DNA from: CALELM01 sp045617105 | GTDB taxonomy: Bacteria > Bacillota > Negativicutes > Selenomonadales > Selenomonadaceae | NCBI GenBank assembly: GCA_045617105.1 | Contig: JAZLHW010000016.1 | Coordinates: forward strand, 1-64,000 | Length of the DNA: 64,000 bases | Direction of reading: 5' to 3' | Shown: one piece after another, positions 16,379-25,629 of the stretch | Layout: the number at the start of each line of letters is the position of its first letter | How positions within the stretch are numbered: position 1 is the stretch's first letter | Notes under the pieces: generated by a model | What the model saw: the letters and a program-made list of their open reading frames with translations, nothing else | Told to the model about the DNA's origin: nothing | Database searches by the model: none | Translations under genes and position numbers: made by a program

Positions 16379-18136
16379 TTTGGATTCTTGCAGCAGAATA
16401 GGTGCAAGCAAATCTTCTTCTGGTGTAATATACAATGTTTTTTGATTGGTAAAGATGACAAATCCCGGTTTTGCTCCTGTTGGTTTCTTGACATAGCGAA
16501 CTTGTGTATAGTCAACAGGTATCTTGGAGGAATCTTTTGCTTGGCTGAAATGACCTGCTAGTTGGGCAGCAAGGAGCAGTGTTTCATGGGAGGGAGATGC
16601 TCCTTCTGTTCGCAGAATGACATGGGAACCTGGGATATCTTTGGCATGAAGCCACAGGTCACGGGAATTTGCAGTTTTAAAGGTTAACCTATCATTTTGG
16701 AAATTGTTTTTTCCTACGAGGATTTCCGTTCCATCAGGTGCATGGAAGTGAAAGGGGTGAGCGGGTTTGTCGTTGTTTTTCTTTTTGCATGTTTCTTTGA
16801 GATAACCGCCCGTGACAAGCTCGTTGTGAATTTCATTGATTTCAGCAAGATGAGAGGAGGCTTCTAAAGATGTTTCAATGCTTTCCAAGTAAGCAATTTC
16901 TGCTCTGTTTTTAGTAATCTGTTCTTTTAAAAGGATTTGTGCACGTTTCAGCTTATCATATTTTTTGTAATAGGCCTGCATGTTCTGTACCAAGGTAAAT
17001 TTTCGATCAAGAGCAATCTCAATGGCAGCACCAGTTTCACTGTATATGTTATTGACGGTAATGGAGGAATCTGCATGATCCTTGAATTGGTATTGATAGG
17101 TCATCAGATTGTCACCGCAGATTTTGAAGTCATTGGCATTTTCTGCATCCTGTTGCTCCTGCTGAAGCTTTTCAAGCTTTGTACGTGCTCGATGGAGCTC
17201 ATTTTTTATCAGTTTGCGGAAACGCTCCTTATCCGGAAGAACATAGCTTCCCAGCAAGCTGTCTGCTTGTTCTAAAAGCTCGCTCAAGGTGGTAAAGCTT
17301 AGTTGTATCGAATCAGGAAGGTAGTGAAGAGGAAATGCTGCCATGGCAAGCACTTTTTTATTTTTATCGCAAAGAATGACAGCCTTACCGTCAGATGTCT
17401 CGCAGGAAATACGAATTTCTGCCAGAGCTTTTTTTAGGGCATTTATATGATCTGGAGTGAGGTTCTTGACCTGTTCATTGGCAGGAATTCTTGCACGATA
17501 AGCAGTCTCCTTGGCAGATACGGGACCGAATCCTAGGCAGACAGCAAGGATTGCCTTAGAAACCGTGGATTCTGTTTGTTTTTGCAGTTCGCTTAAGATA
17601 ACATCGATATCTTCCTCTAAGAGATTGAGCTTGTTTTGTTTTGGGGGCAGTTGGTAGGGCTGTCCGGGCAGAATCGTTCTGATACGACTGCTGTTTTCTC
17701 CGATTTTTCGTAATGCGTCAATAATAACATGTTCATCTTGCAAAAGAATAATGTTGCTGTACTTTCCCATGAACTCAAGGACGAGAGTTTTGGTAACAAT
17801 TTTTCCGCCTGCTGCAAGTGTATCAATATCAATAAGGACGATACGATCCAGTCCATATTGGCGAATCGCAGCAATGCGCCCTGTTTCAATTTGCTTGCGC
17901 AGTACCATGCAAAAAACTGGCGGTTCTGGCGGGTTTTCAAGGTTTTTTTGCAGGAGATAAGCTGCTGGATTTTGTGGATGGATAGAAATATGAAGGAGGT
18001 GACTTTTGCCAGGCTGGCGGATGGAGAGTAAGACCGTATGCTTGTTTGGCTGGGTGATCTTGTCAATTCGTCCGCCAGTCAGTGTATCATTAAGCTCCAT
18101 GACTAAAGAATGCATGGAAAAACCGTCAAAGCTCAT
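16376..18136 (-). CDS. rqcH: Rqc2/RqcH NFACT protein (FbpA family)
   Basis: Ribosome quality-control factor that binds peptidyl-tRNA-bearing 50S subunits and adds C-terminal alanine tails; older annotations call it fibronectin-binding protein. The N-terminal NFACT-N region starts MSFDGFSMHSLVMEL. A long coiled coil covers about 290-430. The NFACT-R region near 460-560 contains DLWLHAKDIPGSHVIL. I place the start at ATG 18136, preceded by AATGAGG at suitable spacing, rather than at an ATG 15 bases upstream. The 586 residues are typical. Confidence 0.93.
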   Translation of the reverse strand: MSFDGFSMHSLVMELNDTLTGGRIDKITQPNKHTVLLSIRQPGKSHLLHISIHPQNPAAYLLQKNLENPPEPPVFCMVLRKQIETGRIAAIRQYGLDRIVLIDIDTLAAGGKIVTKTLVLEFMGKYSNIILLQDEHVIIDALRKIGENSSRIRTILPGQPYQLPPKQNKLNLLEEDIDVILSELQKQTESTVSKAILAVCLGFGPVSAKETAYRARIPANEQVKNLTPDHINALKKALAEIRISCETSDGKAVILCDKNKKVLAMAAFPLHYLPDSIQLSFTTLSELLEQADSLLGSYVLPDKERFRKLIKNELHRARTKLEKLQQEQQDAENANDFKICGDNLMTYQYQFKDHADSSITVNNIYSETGAAIEIALDRKFTLVQNMQAYYKKYDKLKRAQILLKEQITKNRAEIAYLESIETSLEASSHLAEINEIHNELVTGGYLKETCKKKNNDKPAHPFHFHAPDGTEILVGKNNFQNDRLTFKTANSRDLWLHAKDIPGSHVILRTEGASPSHETLLLAAQLAGHFSQAKDSSKIPVDYTQVRYVKKPTGAKPGFVIFTNQKTLYITPEEDLLAPILLQESK

Positions 18137-18376
18137 AATAAATAACCTCATTCCTTTTGTTTTGGTTCTTTGGAAATGCTTTTTATAGATCTTCTTGATG
18201 TTTCAAAATAGGTCTTCATACGTTACGGTTCTTGCTGGTTTATTATACCACACGGTAGGAAGTTTCGTCTGTTTATAGATGTTTTTTACTGTGTTATTTA
18301 TTCCTTTCTATAAAAAATAATGATAAGATAGAAATATATTTGAAAAATGTATTTCCAAGAGAGGAATGAAATCATA

Positions 18377-18859
18377 ATGGAAATTGAACGGCAATTTTTG
18401 ATAGATGAGCTTCCGTTCTTGCCAACAGAATATGAGTATTTGAGTCAAGGTTATGTTTCCCTTTTGCCTGAGATCAGAATAAGGCAGATTGGCAGGAGAC
18501 GATTCGTGTTGACTGTTAAGCGTGGAGCAGGACTGGTTCGTGAGGAATGGGAAACCGATATATCCTTGCAGGAGTTTGAAAGCCTTTCCAGCCGTCTTTA
18601 TCCAGGTACGGTGATGATTGAAAAACGACGTTACCATGTTTTGATAGAGAATGGGGCAACTGTAGAGATTCATGTGCATGACGGTCATTTGACAGGTTTC
18701 AATTATGTTGAAGTTGAGTTTCCCACAGCCGAAGCTGCTGGGGGCTTTGAACCGCCATCGTGGTTTGGGTGTGAGGTGACGGACGATCCCCGTTTTTCCT
18801 ATGGAATATTGGCACAGGCTGACGGCATGGAGCTTATGAAGAAAATCTTGGAGGGATAG
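18377..18859 (+). CDS. CYTH domain protein
   Basis: A 160-residue CYTH (CyaB-thiamine triphosphatase) protein. It opens with the diagnostic EIERQFL at residues 2-8, and the tunnel residues appear in EIRIRQIGRRRFVLTVKRG, REEWETDI and EKRRYHV. Bacterial stand-alone members hydrolyse triphosphates (inorganic or thiamine); the substrate here is not determined. GAGAGGAATG precedes ATG 18377. The gene is divergent from rqcH across a gap of about 240 bases in which I see no convincing site. Confidence 0.85.
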   Translation: MEIERQFLIDELPFLPTEYEYLSQGYVSLLPEIRIRQIGRRRFVLTVKRGAGLVREEWETDISLQEFESLSSRLYPGTVMIEKRRYHVLIENGATVEIHVHDGHLTGFNYVEVEFPTAEAAGGFEPPSWFGCEVTDDPRFSYGILAQADGMELMKKILEG

Positions 18860-18861
18860 GT

Positions 18862-19131
18862 TTGCATGATATGATATATGCCTATTGCAGTATCATCAAT
18901 TTTGTGGCTCTTGCAATTTATGGCTGGGACAAGCTGTGTGCTAAAAGGCATGGGTGGCGAGTACCGGAAATAACGCTCTTGTTTATCGCTGTTGTTGGCG
19001 GCAGTATTGGTGCGATGATTGCCATGCAGTTATTCCGGCACAAGACGCTCCATTTGAAATTTAAATATGGAGTGCCGTTTATATTGCTTCTGCAGATAGT
19101 TGTACTTTCGTATCTGCATTTGTCAAAATGA
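18862..19131 (+). CDS. DUF1294 small membrane protein
   Basis: An 89-residue protein with about three hydrophobic segments. It matches the DUF1294 pattern: YGWDKLCAKRHGWRVPE, then GGSIGAMIAMQLFRHKT and a final hydrophobic helix. Function is unknown for the family. It starts two bases after the CYTH stop, at TTG 18862, or at ATG 18871 if the TTG is not used. Confidence 0.85.
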   Translation: MHDMIYAYCSIINFVALAIYGWDKLCAKRHGWRVPEITLLFIAVVGGSIGAMIAMQLFRHKTLHLKFKYGVPFILLLQIVVLSYLHLSK

Positions 19132-19147
19132 GAATGGAGGATTTTTG

Positions 19148-19474
19148 ATGAAAAAACTGACGATGATGTTTACGGTTTTATTCCTGTTTGCTATGACGGT
19201 TCCTGTTATGGCAGCATCAGCCATAAGCGAGGACGGTTACTTCAATGGTATCAAGCTATGCGGTAGGGTGAAGGTCGTGGAACATTTTCCTGACCTAAAG
19301 GTTCAGATTGTGGATTCTTTTCCAGATCTCAAGGTGAAGGTCGTAGATTCTTTTCCGGACGATATCGGTGAGTGGAAATTTGTTGAGTATGGAGAAGATT
19401 TTACTATTCAATTTGTGAATAGTTTCCCAGATATCAAAATTAAGTATGTGTCAGCTTTTCCAGGGGTGGAATGA
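19148..19474 (+). CDS. Secreted FPD-repeat protein (septoil-knot-like)
   Basis: A 108-residue exported protein. A signal peptide ends near residue 22 (FAMTVPVMAAS). The rest is built from short strands of the type VxxVDSFPDLK: five versions end in HFPD, SFPD, SFPD, SFPD and AFPG. This resembles proteins annotated as 7(1) septoil knot domain proteins, a fold made of such repeats; I recall this family from memory and could not check it. One cysteine is visible at LCGR. GGAGGA precedes ATG 19148, and a terminator follows at 19564. Function is unknown. Confidence 0.75.
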   Translation: MKKLTMMFTVLFLFAMTVPVMAASAISEDGYFNGIKLCGRVKVVEHFPDLKVQIVDSFPDLKVKVVDSFPDDIGEWKFVEYGEDFTIQFVNSFPDIKIKYVSAFPGVE

Positions 19475-19563
19475 GCAGGAATAATCGTTCCTTGTTTATG
19501 CAGAAGGTAATCCTTGATGGAATGAAAATTGATGCAGGCGAAGATTCTGCAGTTTCCTCTGAA

Positions 19564-19586
19564 AAAATGCCCCAATGGGCATTTTA
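19564..19586 (+). terminator. Terminator after the FPD-repeat gene
   Basis: Stem AAAATGCCC and GGGCATTTT around a CAAT loop, with T residues in the right arm and after it. It lies about 90 bases after the stop. Confidence 0.7.
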
Positions 19587-19605
19587 TTAAATAGACAGAA
19601 AATTA

Positions 19606-19634
19606 TTGACATTTAAATTTATAAATGGTATAGT
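19606..19634 (+). promoter_or_regulatory. Strong promoter for the 67-residue gene
   Basis: Perfect TTGACA at 19606-19611, a 17-base AT-rich spacer and TATAGT at 19629-19634. It leaves a leader of about 110 bases before ATG 19750. Confidence 0.75.
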
Positions 19635-19749
19635 GAATATGGTTCAGTTGGTATGAGTCGTAAGTTTCAGAAATAAAGTTCTTGGCAGTTGACGTGATTA
19701 GCCGTGGAGGGTTTTATTGTGTTAATGGCGAGATAAGGAGCGATAGAAG

Positions 19750-19953
19750 ATGAAAATGAGAATTCATTCTCAGTGGAAAAGTGAGATTTTTGTACCTGCG
19801 AGGGTAAAGCAGTTTGTGAAAGCATCGAAATTGTGCAAAAAGTCTAGTTTTCGTCAATATGCAGGATTGATATCAGCAGATTCGGAACGTGCAGCAGTTG
19901 ATGAGTGGTTGGACAGCGTTTCGCCGCTTCGCCAGGATCAATATGTAGCGTGA
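19750..19953 (+). CDS. Small hypothetical protein, 67 residues
   Basis: Not recognised. The product is basic in its first half (KMRIHSQWKSEIFVPARVKQ) and acidic near the end, with no membrane segment and no cysteine motif beyond one C. AAGGAG lies nine bases before the ATG, a strong promoter lies upstream, and a terminator follows directly, so a dedicated small transcript is likely. Its 110-base leader could carry regulation but no known riboswitch was seen. Confidence 0.6.
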   Translation: MKMRIHSQWKSEIFVPARVKQFVKASKLCKKSSFRQYAGLISADSERAAVDEWLDSVSPLRQDQYVA

Positions 19954-19962
19954 TGCAGGAAG

Positions 19963-19991
19963 GCACTGTCCTTTGGGGGAGTGCTTTTTTT
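19963..19991 (+). terminator. Terminator after the 67-residue gene
   Basis: GCACT pairs with AGTGC around a partly paired GTCC/GGGG inner part, followed by seven T. It lies 10 bases after the stop. Confidence 0.75.
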
Positions 19992-20069
19992 GTGCAAAGA
20001 TTCTTGGAATTTGGGAAGGGAATACATTGTCTGATTCTGAGATGAACTATTGGATGGAGGAAATAAGCG

Positions 20070-23000
20070 ATGCGAAAATATTGCATTGTTCCTAAGAAGA
20101 AAAATATATTTTGGCAGCTGGTACAGGGAATGAGTCTTTCAGAAGCTGAAAAAGAGTTGCTGAAAAAGTCCAGTATTCAGCATGTGGAAATAGATCCAAA
20201 GGTCAATCGCTGGGAGATTTTGCTGCTTTCGCAAGAGCTTATATCCACAGAATTGATGAGAAAGGCAGCCGAGCATATTAAAGAAAAATGTCATCTTTCT
20301 GAGGTGATTTTTTATCAGCATGTGATCGATATGGATGATGCTGTAGGAAAATGTTGGGAAAAGTTGATAGATTTAGCGGCAGATGGAAATCCAACAGTGT
20401 TTTTCTTGCTTCGTCAAACGAAGTTTCAGTTTGATGGGAGCAGGCTGATCCTCTGTGTTCCGGGAGAACTAGGGGGAGAAATCATGCGGGCTCATGCCGT
20501 TTCACAGATGCTGCAAAAAGCTATACGAAACCAGTTAGGCTTTTTCTGTGATGTAGAGTATGAGGCTTTGGACGAGCCTTTGGAAATTGAGACAAAAGAA
20601 GATGAGGAAGATGTCTTTCTTTCTGCAAAAAAACAGGAAAAGAAAGTGGTGCCGCAATCTTCTGGTTCTGCCCCAGAAAAAAGGAATGTGAAGGAGGTAA
20701 AGTCTTCTGCAACTGGTTCTATGATTTTTGGAAAACCATTTACTGGAAAGGTTGTTTCGATTGATGAATTAAACGGTGAGATAAAGAATGTAATTTTGGA
20801 GGGGACAATAGGGGAAGGTCAGGCTTTTGGCATCCGAGCTAATACCTTCAAGTCGGGAACGCACCTTCTGACTTTTGGTATAGCAGATCGCACAGATGGT
20901 ATCAGATGCAAGACCTTCTTCAAGGACAAGGAGCTATTCGATCGTGTCGTATCTGAGTTAAAAGGCGGCATGGAAATCAAGGCACATGGTTCTGTTCGGT
21001 TTGATGCAAATCAAAATGAATATGCGTTCTTTATGGATGCCGCAGAAAAAAGCGAAATAAAAAAACGCATGGATACTGCTGAAGAAAAACGCGTGGAGCT
21101 TCACGCGCATACAACGATGAGCAGCATGGATGCGGTGGTATCCGTCAAGGATCTGATTAAAACAGCAGCCAGTTGGGGATGGCCTGCCATCGCTGTAACG
21201 GATCATGGTGTCGTTCAGGCTTTTCCTGATGCGGCAAAGGCGGTCAAGGATAATAAGCTTGATATAAAAATCATTTATGGAATGGAAGGCTACTTGGTAG
21301 GCGAGGATTATGAGCAAAAGAAGGCAAATCATATTATCCTGCTTGCAAAAAATCCAGTAGGACTCCGCAACCTCTATCAAATGGTATCGCTTTCCCATTT
21401 AAAATATCTTCATCGCCAGCCACGACTTCCCAGACGGATCATTGAGGAATTTCGGGAAGGTATCTTTGTTGGTTCAGCCTGTGAGGCAGGAGAATTGGTG
21501 CGTGCTATTGTAGAGGGACGAAGCGATGAGGAACTATTAAAAATAGCTGAGTTCTATGATTATCTTGAGATACAGCCAATTGGCAACAATGAATTTCTCA
21601 AGCGAAGCGAAAGCTTTCCGTCGATTCAGACAGATGAGGATCTGCGCAGAATCAACCAAAAGGTAGCGGAGCTTGCAAGAATTCAAAATAAAATGCTGAT
21701 AGCAACCTGTGATGTTCATTTTTTAAATCCAGAGGATTCCATTTATCGTGCCATTTTGATGAAGGGGAAAGGCTTTGAGGATGCAGAAATGCAGCCGCCT
21801 CTTTTCTTGCGGACTACAGAGGAAATGCTAAAGGAATTTGATTATTTAGGGAAAGAGGAGGCTTATGCGGCGGTTGTAACTAATCCGAGAAAACTGGCGG
21901 AATCCATAGAACGATTTCAGCCAATTCCAGATGATCTTTATTCTCCCATGATACCGGGAGCGGAAGAAGAAATAAGGGAGATGTCCTACAGTAAGGCAAG
22001 GGAAATGTATGGCAATAATCTCCCCGAGGTTGTAGAGGCTCGTTTGAAGCAGGAACTGACGCCGATTATTGGACATGGATTTTCCGTATTGTATTTGATT
22101 GCTCAAAAGCTAGTGAAAAAATCAAATATTGATGGATATTTGGTCGGTTCACGAGGTTCTGTTGGTTCGTCCTTTATTGCCACTATGACAGGAATCACGG
22201 AAGTAAATCCGCTTCCTCCGCACTGGAGGTGTCCGCATTGTCAATATTCAGAGTTTATACAAGATGGTTCTGTGGGATGCGGGTACGATTTACCAGACAA
22301 GGATTGCCCTGTTTGCGGAACGCCGTTATGGAAAGATGGGCATGATATACCATTTGCTGTATTTCTTGGATTTGACGGGGACAAGGTTCCAGATATTGAT
22401 TTGAATTTTTCCGGCGTTTATCAGCCAACGGCACATAAATTCACAGAGGTTATGTTTGGCAAGGATTTTGCCTATCGAGCTGGAACGATTGCGACGGTAG
22501 CTGATAAGACAGCATACGGTTATGTTATGAAATATTATGAGGAAAAAGGAATCAAGAAGCATAAGGCATTTATAGAAAAAATTGCTAAGGGCTGCATGGG
22601 GGTGAAGCGAACGACCGGACAGCATCCAGCAGGAATTATGGTAGTGCCGCGCAATATGGATGTCCACTTCTTTACGCCAATTCAAAGACCTGCGGATGAT
22701 AAGACTACGACAACTATTACTACGCATTTTGATTATCATTCCATCAGCAGCCGTTTGGTCAAGCTCGATATCCTTGGACACGATGATCCAACCGTAATCA
22801 AAATGCTGGAGGATCTGACGCATCGTGATCCTAAAACGATTCCATTTGATGATAAGGCAACACTCTCCATCTTTTCCTCAACAGGTGCTTTGGGTGTGAC
22901 AGCCGAGGAACTGGGAGCAAATTCCGGTACGTTTGGTATACCGGAGTTTCGCACAAGCTTCACAAGGCAAATGATAGATGATACGCATCCAAATTGTTTT

Positions 23001-23822
23001 AGTGATTTAGTGCGGATTTCGGGCTTTTCTCATGGTACAGATGTGTGGTTGGGAAATGCACAGGATCTGATTCGTGCGGGAACTTGTACCCTGCATGATG
23101 CAATTTCGGCACGTGATGATATCATGATGTACTTGATTCACAATGGAATAGATCCGTTGCTTTCCTTCAAGACCATGGAGAATGTGAGAAAAGGAAAGGG
23201 GATATCAGAGGATGTCGTAGAGATTCTTCGCAAAGGGAAGATACCTGAATGGTATATCCAGTCCTGCCAAAAGATAAAGTACCTGTTTCCTCGCGCACAT
23301 GCAACCGCTTATGTTATGATGGCTTATCGTATTGCATTTTGCAAAGTACATTACCCTTTGGCATATTATGCGGCATATTTTTCTATTCGTGCGGGAGAAT
23401 TTGATGCAAATGTCGTAGCACGAGGCAAGGATTTCGTTCATGGAAAGATTAAAGAATTGGAAGACAAAAGCAAGGAAAGCAAGCTGGATGCCAAAGACAG
23501 TGCAACTTTAATCGTGCTTCAACTGGCATGGGAAATGTATTTGCGAGGGTTTAAGCTGGAATATGTCAATATTTACCGTTCAGATGCAGAGAAGTTTATC
23601 ATTTTGGAGCAGTCGCTTCTCCCGCCCATTGCCTCCCTTGCAGGAATGGGTTCTGTTGCTGCAAAAGGAATTGTTGAAGCAAGAAAGTCTGGGGAATTTA
23701 CGTCTGTAGATGATCTTAGAAAACGTGCTGGGATATCCAAGACAAACATAGAGATCCTTAGAGAGCATGGATGCTTGAATGGCATGAGCGAGAGCGATCA
23801 GTTGGAACTTTTTAGTATGTGA
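20070..23822 (+). CDS. polC: DNA polymerase III alpha subunit, PolC type, without exonuclease domain
   Basis: Main replicative polymerase. Domains in order: N-terminal region, OB fold at about 225-325, PHP domain from about 343 (ELHAHTTMSSMDAV, AVTDHGVVQ), zinc site with four cysteines from CPHC near 721 to CPVCG, then the palm with PDIDLNFSG near 774 and GTIATVADKTAYG. In Bacillus PolC a DEDD proofreading exonuclease of about 180 residues is inserted in the PHP domain. Here the chain runs from IIYGMEGYLV straight into HIILLAKNPVGLRNLYQM with no FDxETTG motif. The length of 1250 against about 1440 agrees. The frame is intact, so this is a real domain loss and not a frameshift. Confidence 0.95.
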   Translation: MRKYCIVPKKKNIFWQLVQGMSLSEAEKELLKKSSIQHVEIDPKVNRWEILLLSQELISTELMRKAAEHIKEKCHLSEVIFYQHVIDMDDAVGKCWEKLIDLAADGNPTVFFLLRQTKFQFDGSRLILCVPGELGGEIMRAHAVSQMLQKAIRNQLGFFCDVEYEALDEPLEIETKEDEEDVFLSAKKQEKKVVPQSSGSAPEKRNVKEVKSSATGSMIFGKPFTGKVVSIDELNGEIKNVILEGTIGEGQAFGIRANTFKSGTHLLTFGIADRTDGIRCKTFFKDKELFDRVVSELKGGMEIKAHGSVRFDANQNEYAFFMDAAEKSEIKKRMDTAEEKRVELHAHTTMSSMDAVVSVKDLIKTAASWGWPAIAVTDHGVVQAFPDAAKAVKDNKLDIKIIYGMEGYLVGEDYEQKKANHIILLAKNPVGLRNLYQMVSLSHLKYLHRQPRLPRRIIEEFREGIFVGSACEAGELVRAIVEGRSDEELLKIAEFYDYLEIQPIGNNEFLKRSESFPSIQTDEDLRRINQKVAELARIQNKMLIATCDVHFLNPEDSIYRAILMKGKGFEDAEMQPPLFLRTTEEMLKEFDYLGKEEAYAAVVTNPRKLAESIERFQPIPDDLYSPMIPGAEEEIREMSYSKAREMYGNNLPEVVEARLKQELTPIIGHGFSVLYLIAQKLVKKSNIDGYLVGSRGSVGSSFIATMTGITEVNPLPPHWRCPHCQYSEFIQDGSVGCGYDLPDKDCPVCGTPLWKDGHDIPFAVFLGFDGDKVPDIDLNFSGVYQPTAHKFTEVMFGKDFAYRAGTIATVADKTAYGYVMKYYEEKGIKKHKAFIEKIAKGCMGVKRTTGQHPAGIMVVPRNMDVHFFTPIQRPADDKTTTTITTHFDYHSISSRLVKLDILGHDDPTVIKMLEDLTHRDPKTIPFDDKATLSIFSSTGALGVTAEELGANSGTFGIPEFRTSFTRQMIDDTHPNCFSDLVRISGFSHGTDVWLGNAQDLIRAGTCTLHDAISARDDIMMYLIHNGIDPLLSFKTMENVRKGKGISEDVVEILRKGKIPEWYIQSCQKIKYLFPRAHATAYVMMAYRIAFCKVHYPLAYYAAYFSIRAGEFDANVVARGKDFVHGKIKELEDKSKESKLDAKDSATLIVLQLAWEMYLRGFKLEYVNIYRSDAEKFIILEQSLLPPIASLAGMGSVAAKGIVEARKSGEFTSVDDLRKRAGISKTNIEILREHGCLNGMSESDQLELFSM

Positions 23823-23864
23823 GGACAGGAAAAGCAAGTATAGAAATCGGTGTAAAAGTGATAC

Positions 23865-23968
23865 AACGAAGCTAAAGATGTTTTCTTCTTCAACAGCTTG
23901 CTGTAAGTGGAGGACATCCAAATTTTGACAAGCAGCGAGCATATCTTCCGCTTCGTTGTAATGCAGCA
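23865..23968 (+). repeat. Interspersed structured repeat, copy B (diverged, no promoter tail)
   Basis: It starts CAACGAAGCTAAAGATG and ends CCGCTTCGTTGTAATGCAGC. The central ACAGCTTGCTGTAAGTGG is identical to the other copies. It has more substitutions than copies A, C and D and lacks the AAAATGC/GCATTTT promoter-like tail. It fills the gap between polC and the convergent PTS gene. Confidence 0.8.
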
Positions 23969-23974
23969 TATTTA

Positions 23975-25420
23975 TTAAGAATCTGTAGGACGGAGGTTTT
24001 CGTCCTTTATGAAAAAATAGGTTATTATGCCGCCTGCAATGTAGCTGATGGTGAGTCCTATAGCATAATGCAGCATGCCTGAAACTGCACCATTAGGACC
24101 GCCTGTCATTACAAAGAGACCTGTTATGCCAGATGCACCCCATGTAGTGGCAGCAACTTGGTAAAGCGTTACAAAAGCACCACCGAATCCAGCACCTAAC
24201 CCAGCAGTTAGAAATGGTTTGCCAAGAGGCAGAGTGACACCATAAATCAAAGGTTCACCGATACCTAGGATTCCTGCAGGAACGGCACCCTTGATCGTAT
24301 TGATGAGATTCGTATTGCCGACACGTTTTGCTTTTAACCAAAGTGCAATACTTGCTCCTACTTGCCCAGCACCTGCCATAGCTAAAGCGGGATAGAGCAT
24401 TACATATCCGAATTGTTCAAGCTGTACCGTATACAGTGCAATAAGTCCGTGATGCATACCGGCAGCTACCAGCGGAAGGAACAGAGCAGCACCGAGGTAA
24501 CCAGCGAGGATACGGACAATCAAGATATTGCTTGTGCAAATTTGTCCCATTGCCCACGAAATACCAGAGGAAACATAGCCTATTGCCGGCATGAGAACTA
24601 GCAAGTATAAAACAAGGCAGATGCCTAGGGAAAGAATTGGGGTACAAATGATATCAATACTGTTTGGCATACGTTTGCGAATTTGTTTTTCGATGCGTGA
24701 CAATAGGAATACACCGACTATGGTTGCGAGAATGCCGCCCCTTCCTGCACAAAGTATGGAGTCAAGTGGTACGGCTTCATTGAACAGCCCCAGTGTTTTT
24801 GACAGTGCATTTACTGTTTCCATGGAATTCATCATGCCCAACATACCGCCTAAAATCGGTGTTGCCCCAAAACGTTCGGCTGCTCTGTACCCGACCCATG
24901 CAGTAATATATGCCATGAAGGACTTATTGATCAGCATTAGCATATCATAGAGAAACTTCCAGCCAGATTGTTCTGCATAGTTTGGAACTACTTGAGCGAT
25001 CAGCATAGCAAAACCGGCACAAAGTCCGGCAGAAATGCTACCTGGGATAAGAGGGACGAATATTTCTCCAAAAATTTTTAGGAATTTTCTTATTTTCGTC
25101 TGTTTTAAGCTTGCCTTTATGGATTTTTTATTGTCTTGATAGGCAATCTTTGAAGCATTTGCATCTTGATGAATTGCCGTTGCAGGGATGCCCAACTGGT
25201 GAAGTTCATCGGCATATTTGCGGCTTTTTCCCGGACCGACAACGACCTCATACTTGTTTTTTACATCATGAATCGTTCCAAGTACCTTTTCCAGCGAGTT
25301 TAATTTATTTTCATCTACTAAATCTTCATTGATTACAGAAAAACGCAGCCGTGTCATGCAATTTGTGACCGAAGCTATGTTTTCCTTTCCACCCATTGCA
25401 TTTAAAATGTCTTTTACCAT
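23975..25420 (-). CDS. PTS sugar transporter IIBC component (glucose/sucrose/MurNAc superfamily)
   Basis: Phosphotransferase-system permease of 481 residues. The EIIB domain comes first, with phosphorylated C21 in TNCMTRLRF and VVVGPGKSRKYADEL. A membrane EIIC domain covers about 105-475, with GIGEPLIYGVTLPLG as the sugar-site loop near 394. No IIA domain is fused, so a separate IIA such as Crr is needed. The EIIB resembles the MurP (N-acetylmuramate) type, but no murQ etherase is adjacent and the sugar stays open. AAAGGGGG precedes the ATG, and a promoter is visible at 25453-25482. No antiterminator gene is nearby. Confidence 0.85.
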   Translation of the reverse strand: MVKDILNAMGGKENIASVTNCMTRLRFSVINEDLVDENKLNSLEKVLGTIHDVKNKYEVVVGPGKSRKYADELHQLGIPATAIHQDANASKIAYQDNKKSIKASLKQTKIRKFLKIFGEIFVPLIPGSISAGLCAGFAMLIAQVVPNYAEQSGWKFLYDMLMLINKSFMAYITAWVGYRAAERFGATPILGGMLGMMNSMETVNALSKTLGLFNEAVPLDSILCAGRGGILATIVGVFLLSRIEKQIRKRMPNSIDIICTPILSLGICLVLYLLVLMPAIGYVSSGISWAMGQICTSNILIVRILAGYLGAALFLPLVAAGMHHGLIALYTVQLEQFGYVMLYPALAMAGAGQVGASIALWLKAKRVGNTNLINTIKGAVPAGILGIGEPLIYGVTLPLGKPFLTAGLGAGFGGAFVTLYQVAATTWGASGITGLFVMTGGPNGAVSGMLHYAIGLTISYIAGGIITYFFIKDENLRPTDS

Positions 25421-25452
25421 ATAGAAAATCCCCCTTTCAAAACATACTGTTA

Positions 25453-25482
25453 ATGATAGCTAAAGTTTTTAAATAAAGTCAA
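25453..25482 (-). promoter_or_regulatory. Promoter of the PTS gene
   Basis: On the minus strand TTGACT (25482-25477), an 18-base spacer and TATCAT (25458-25453), about 30 bases upstream of the start. Confidence 0.6.
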
Positions 25483-25570
25483 GTGAACTATAGAATAAAG
25501 ACTGAAAGAGAGTCGCTGGAATGTTTCTTGTGCAGTATACTAGGAGATATGACTATGCCACTGTTGACGA

Positions 25571-25598
25571 TTGAATTTACCCTGTATTGTGATATAAT
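25571..25598 (+). promoter_or_regulatory. Promoter of the M16C protease gene
   Basis: TTGAAT at 25571, 16 bases, TATAAT at 25593-25598. The surrounding TTGAATTTACCCT...TGTGATATAAT is repeated before tsaE at 34716-34749 with six more bases in the middle. Confidence 0.6.
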
Positions 25599-25629
25599 TC
25601 TTATTGACGAATAGAGTAGGAGGATTTTC

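Noticed and set aside
25421..25629. A ribonucleic antiterminator (RAT) site before the PTS gene
   Set aside because: No hairpin overlapping a terminator was seen, and no BglG-type gene is present.
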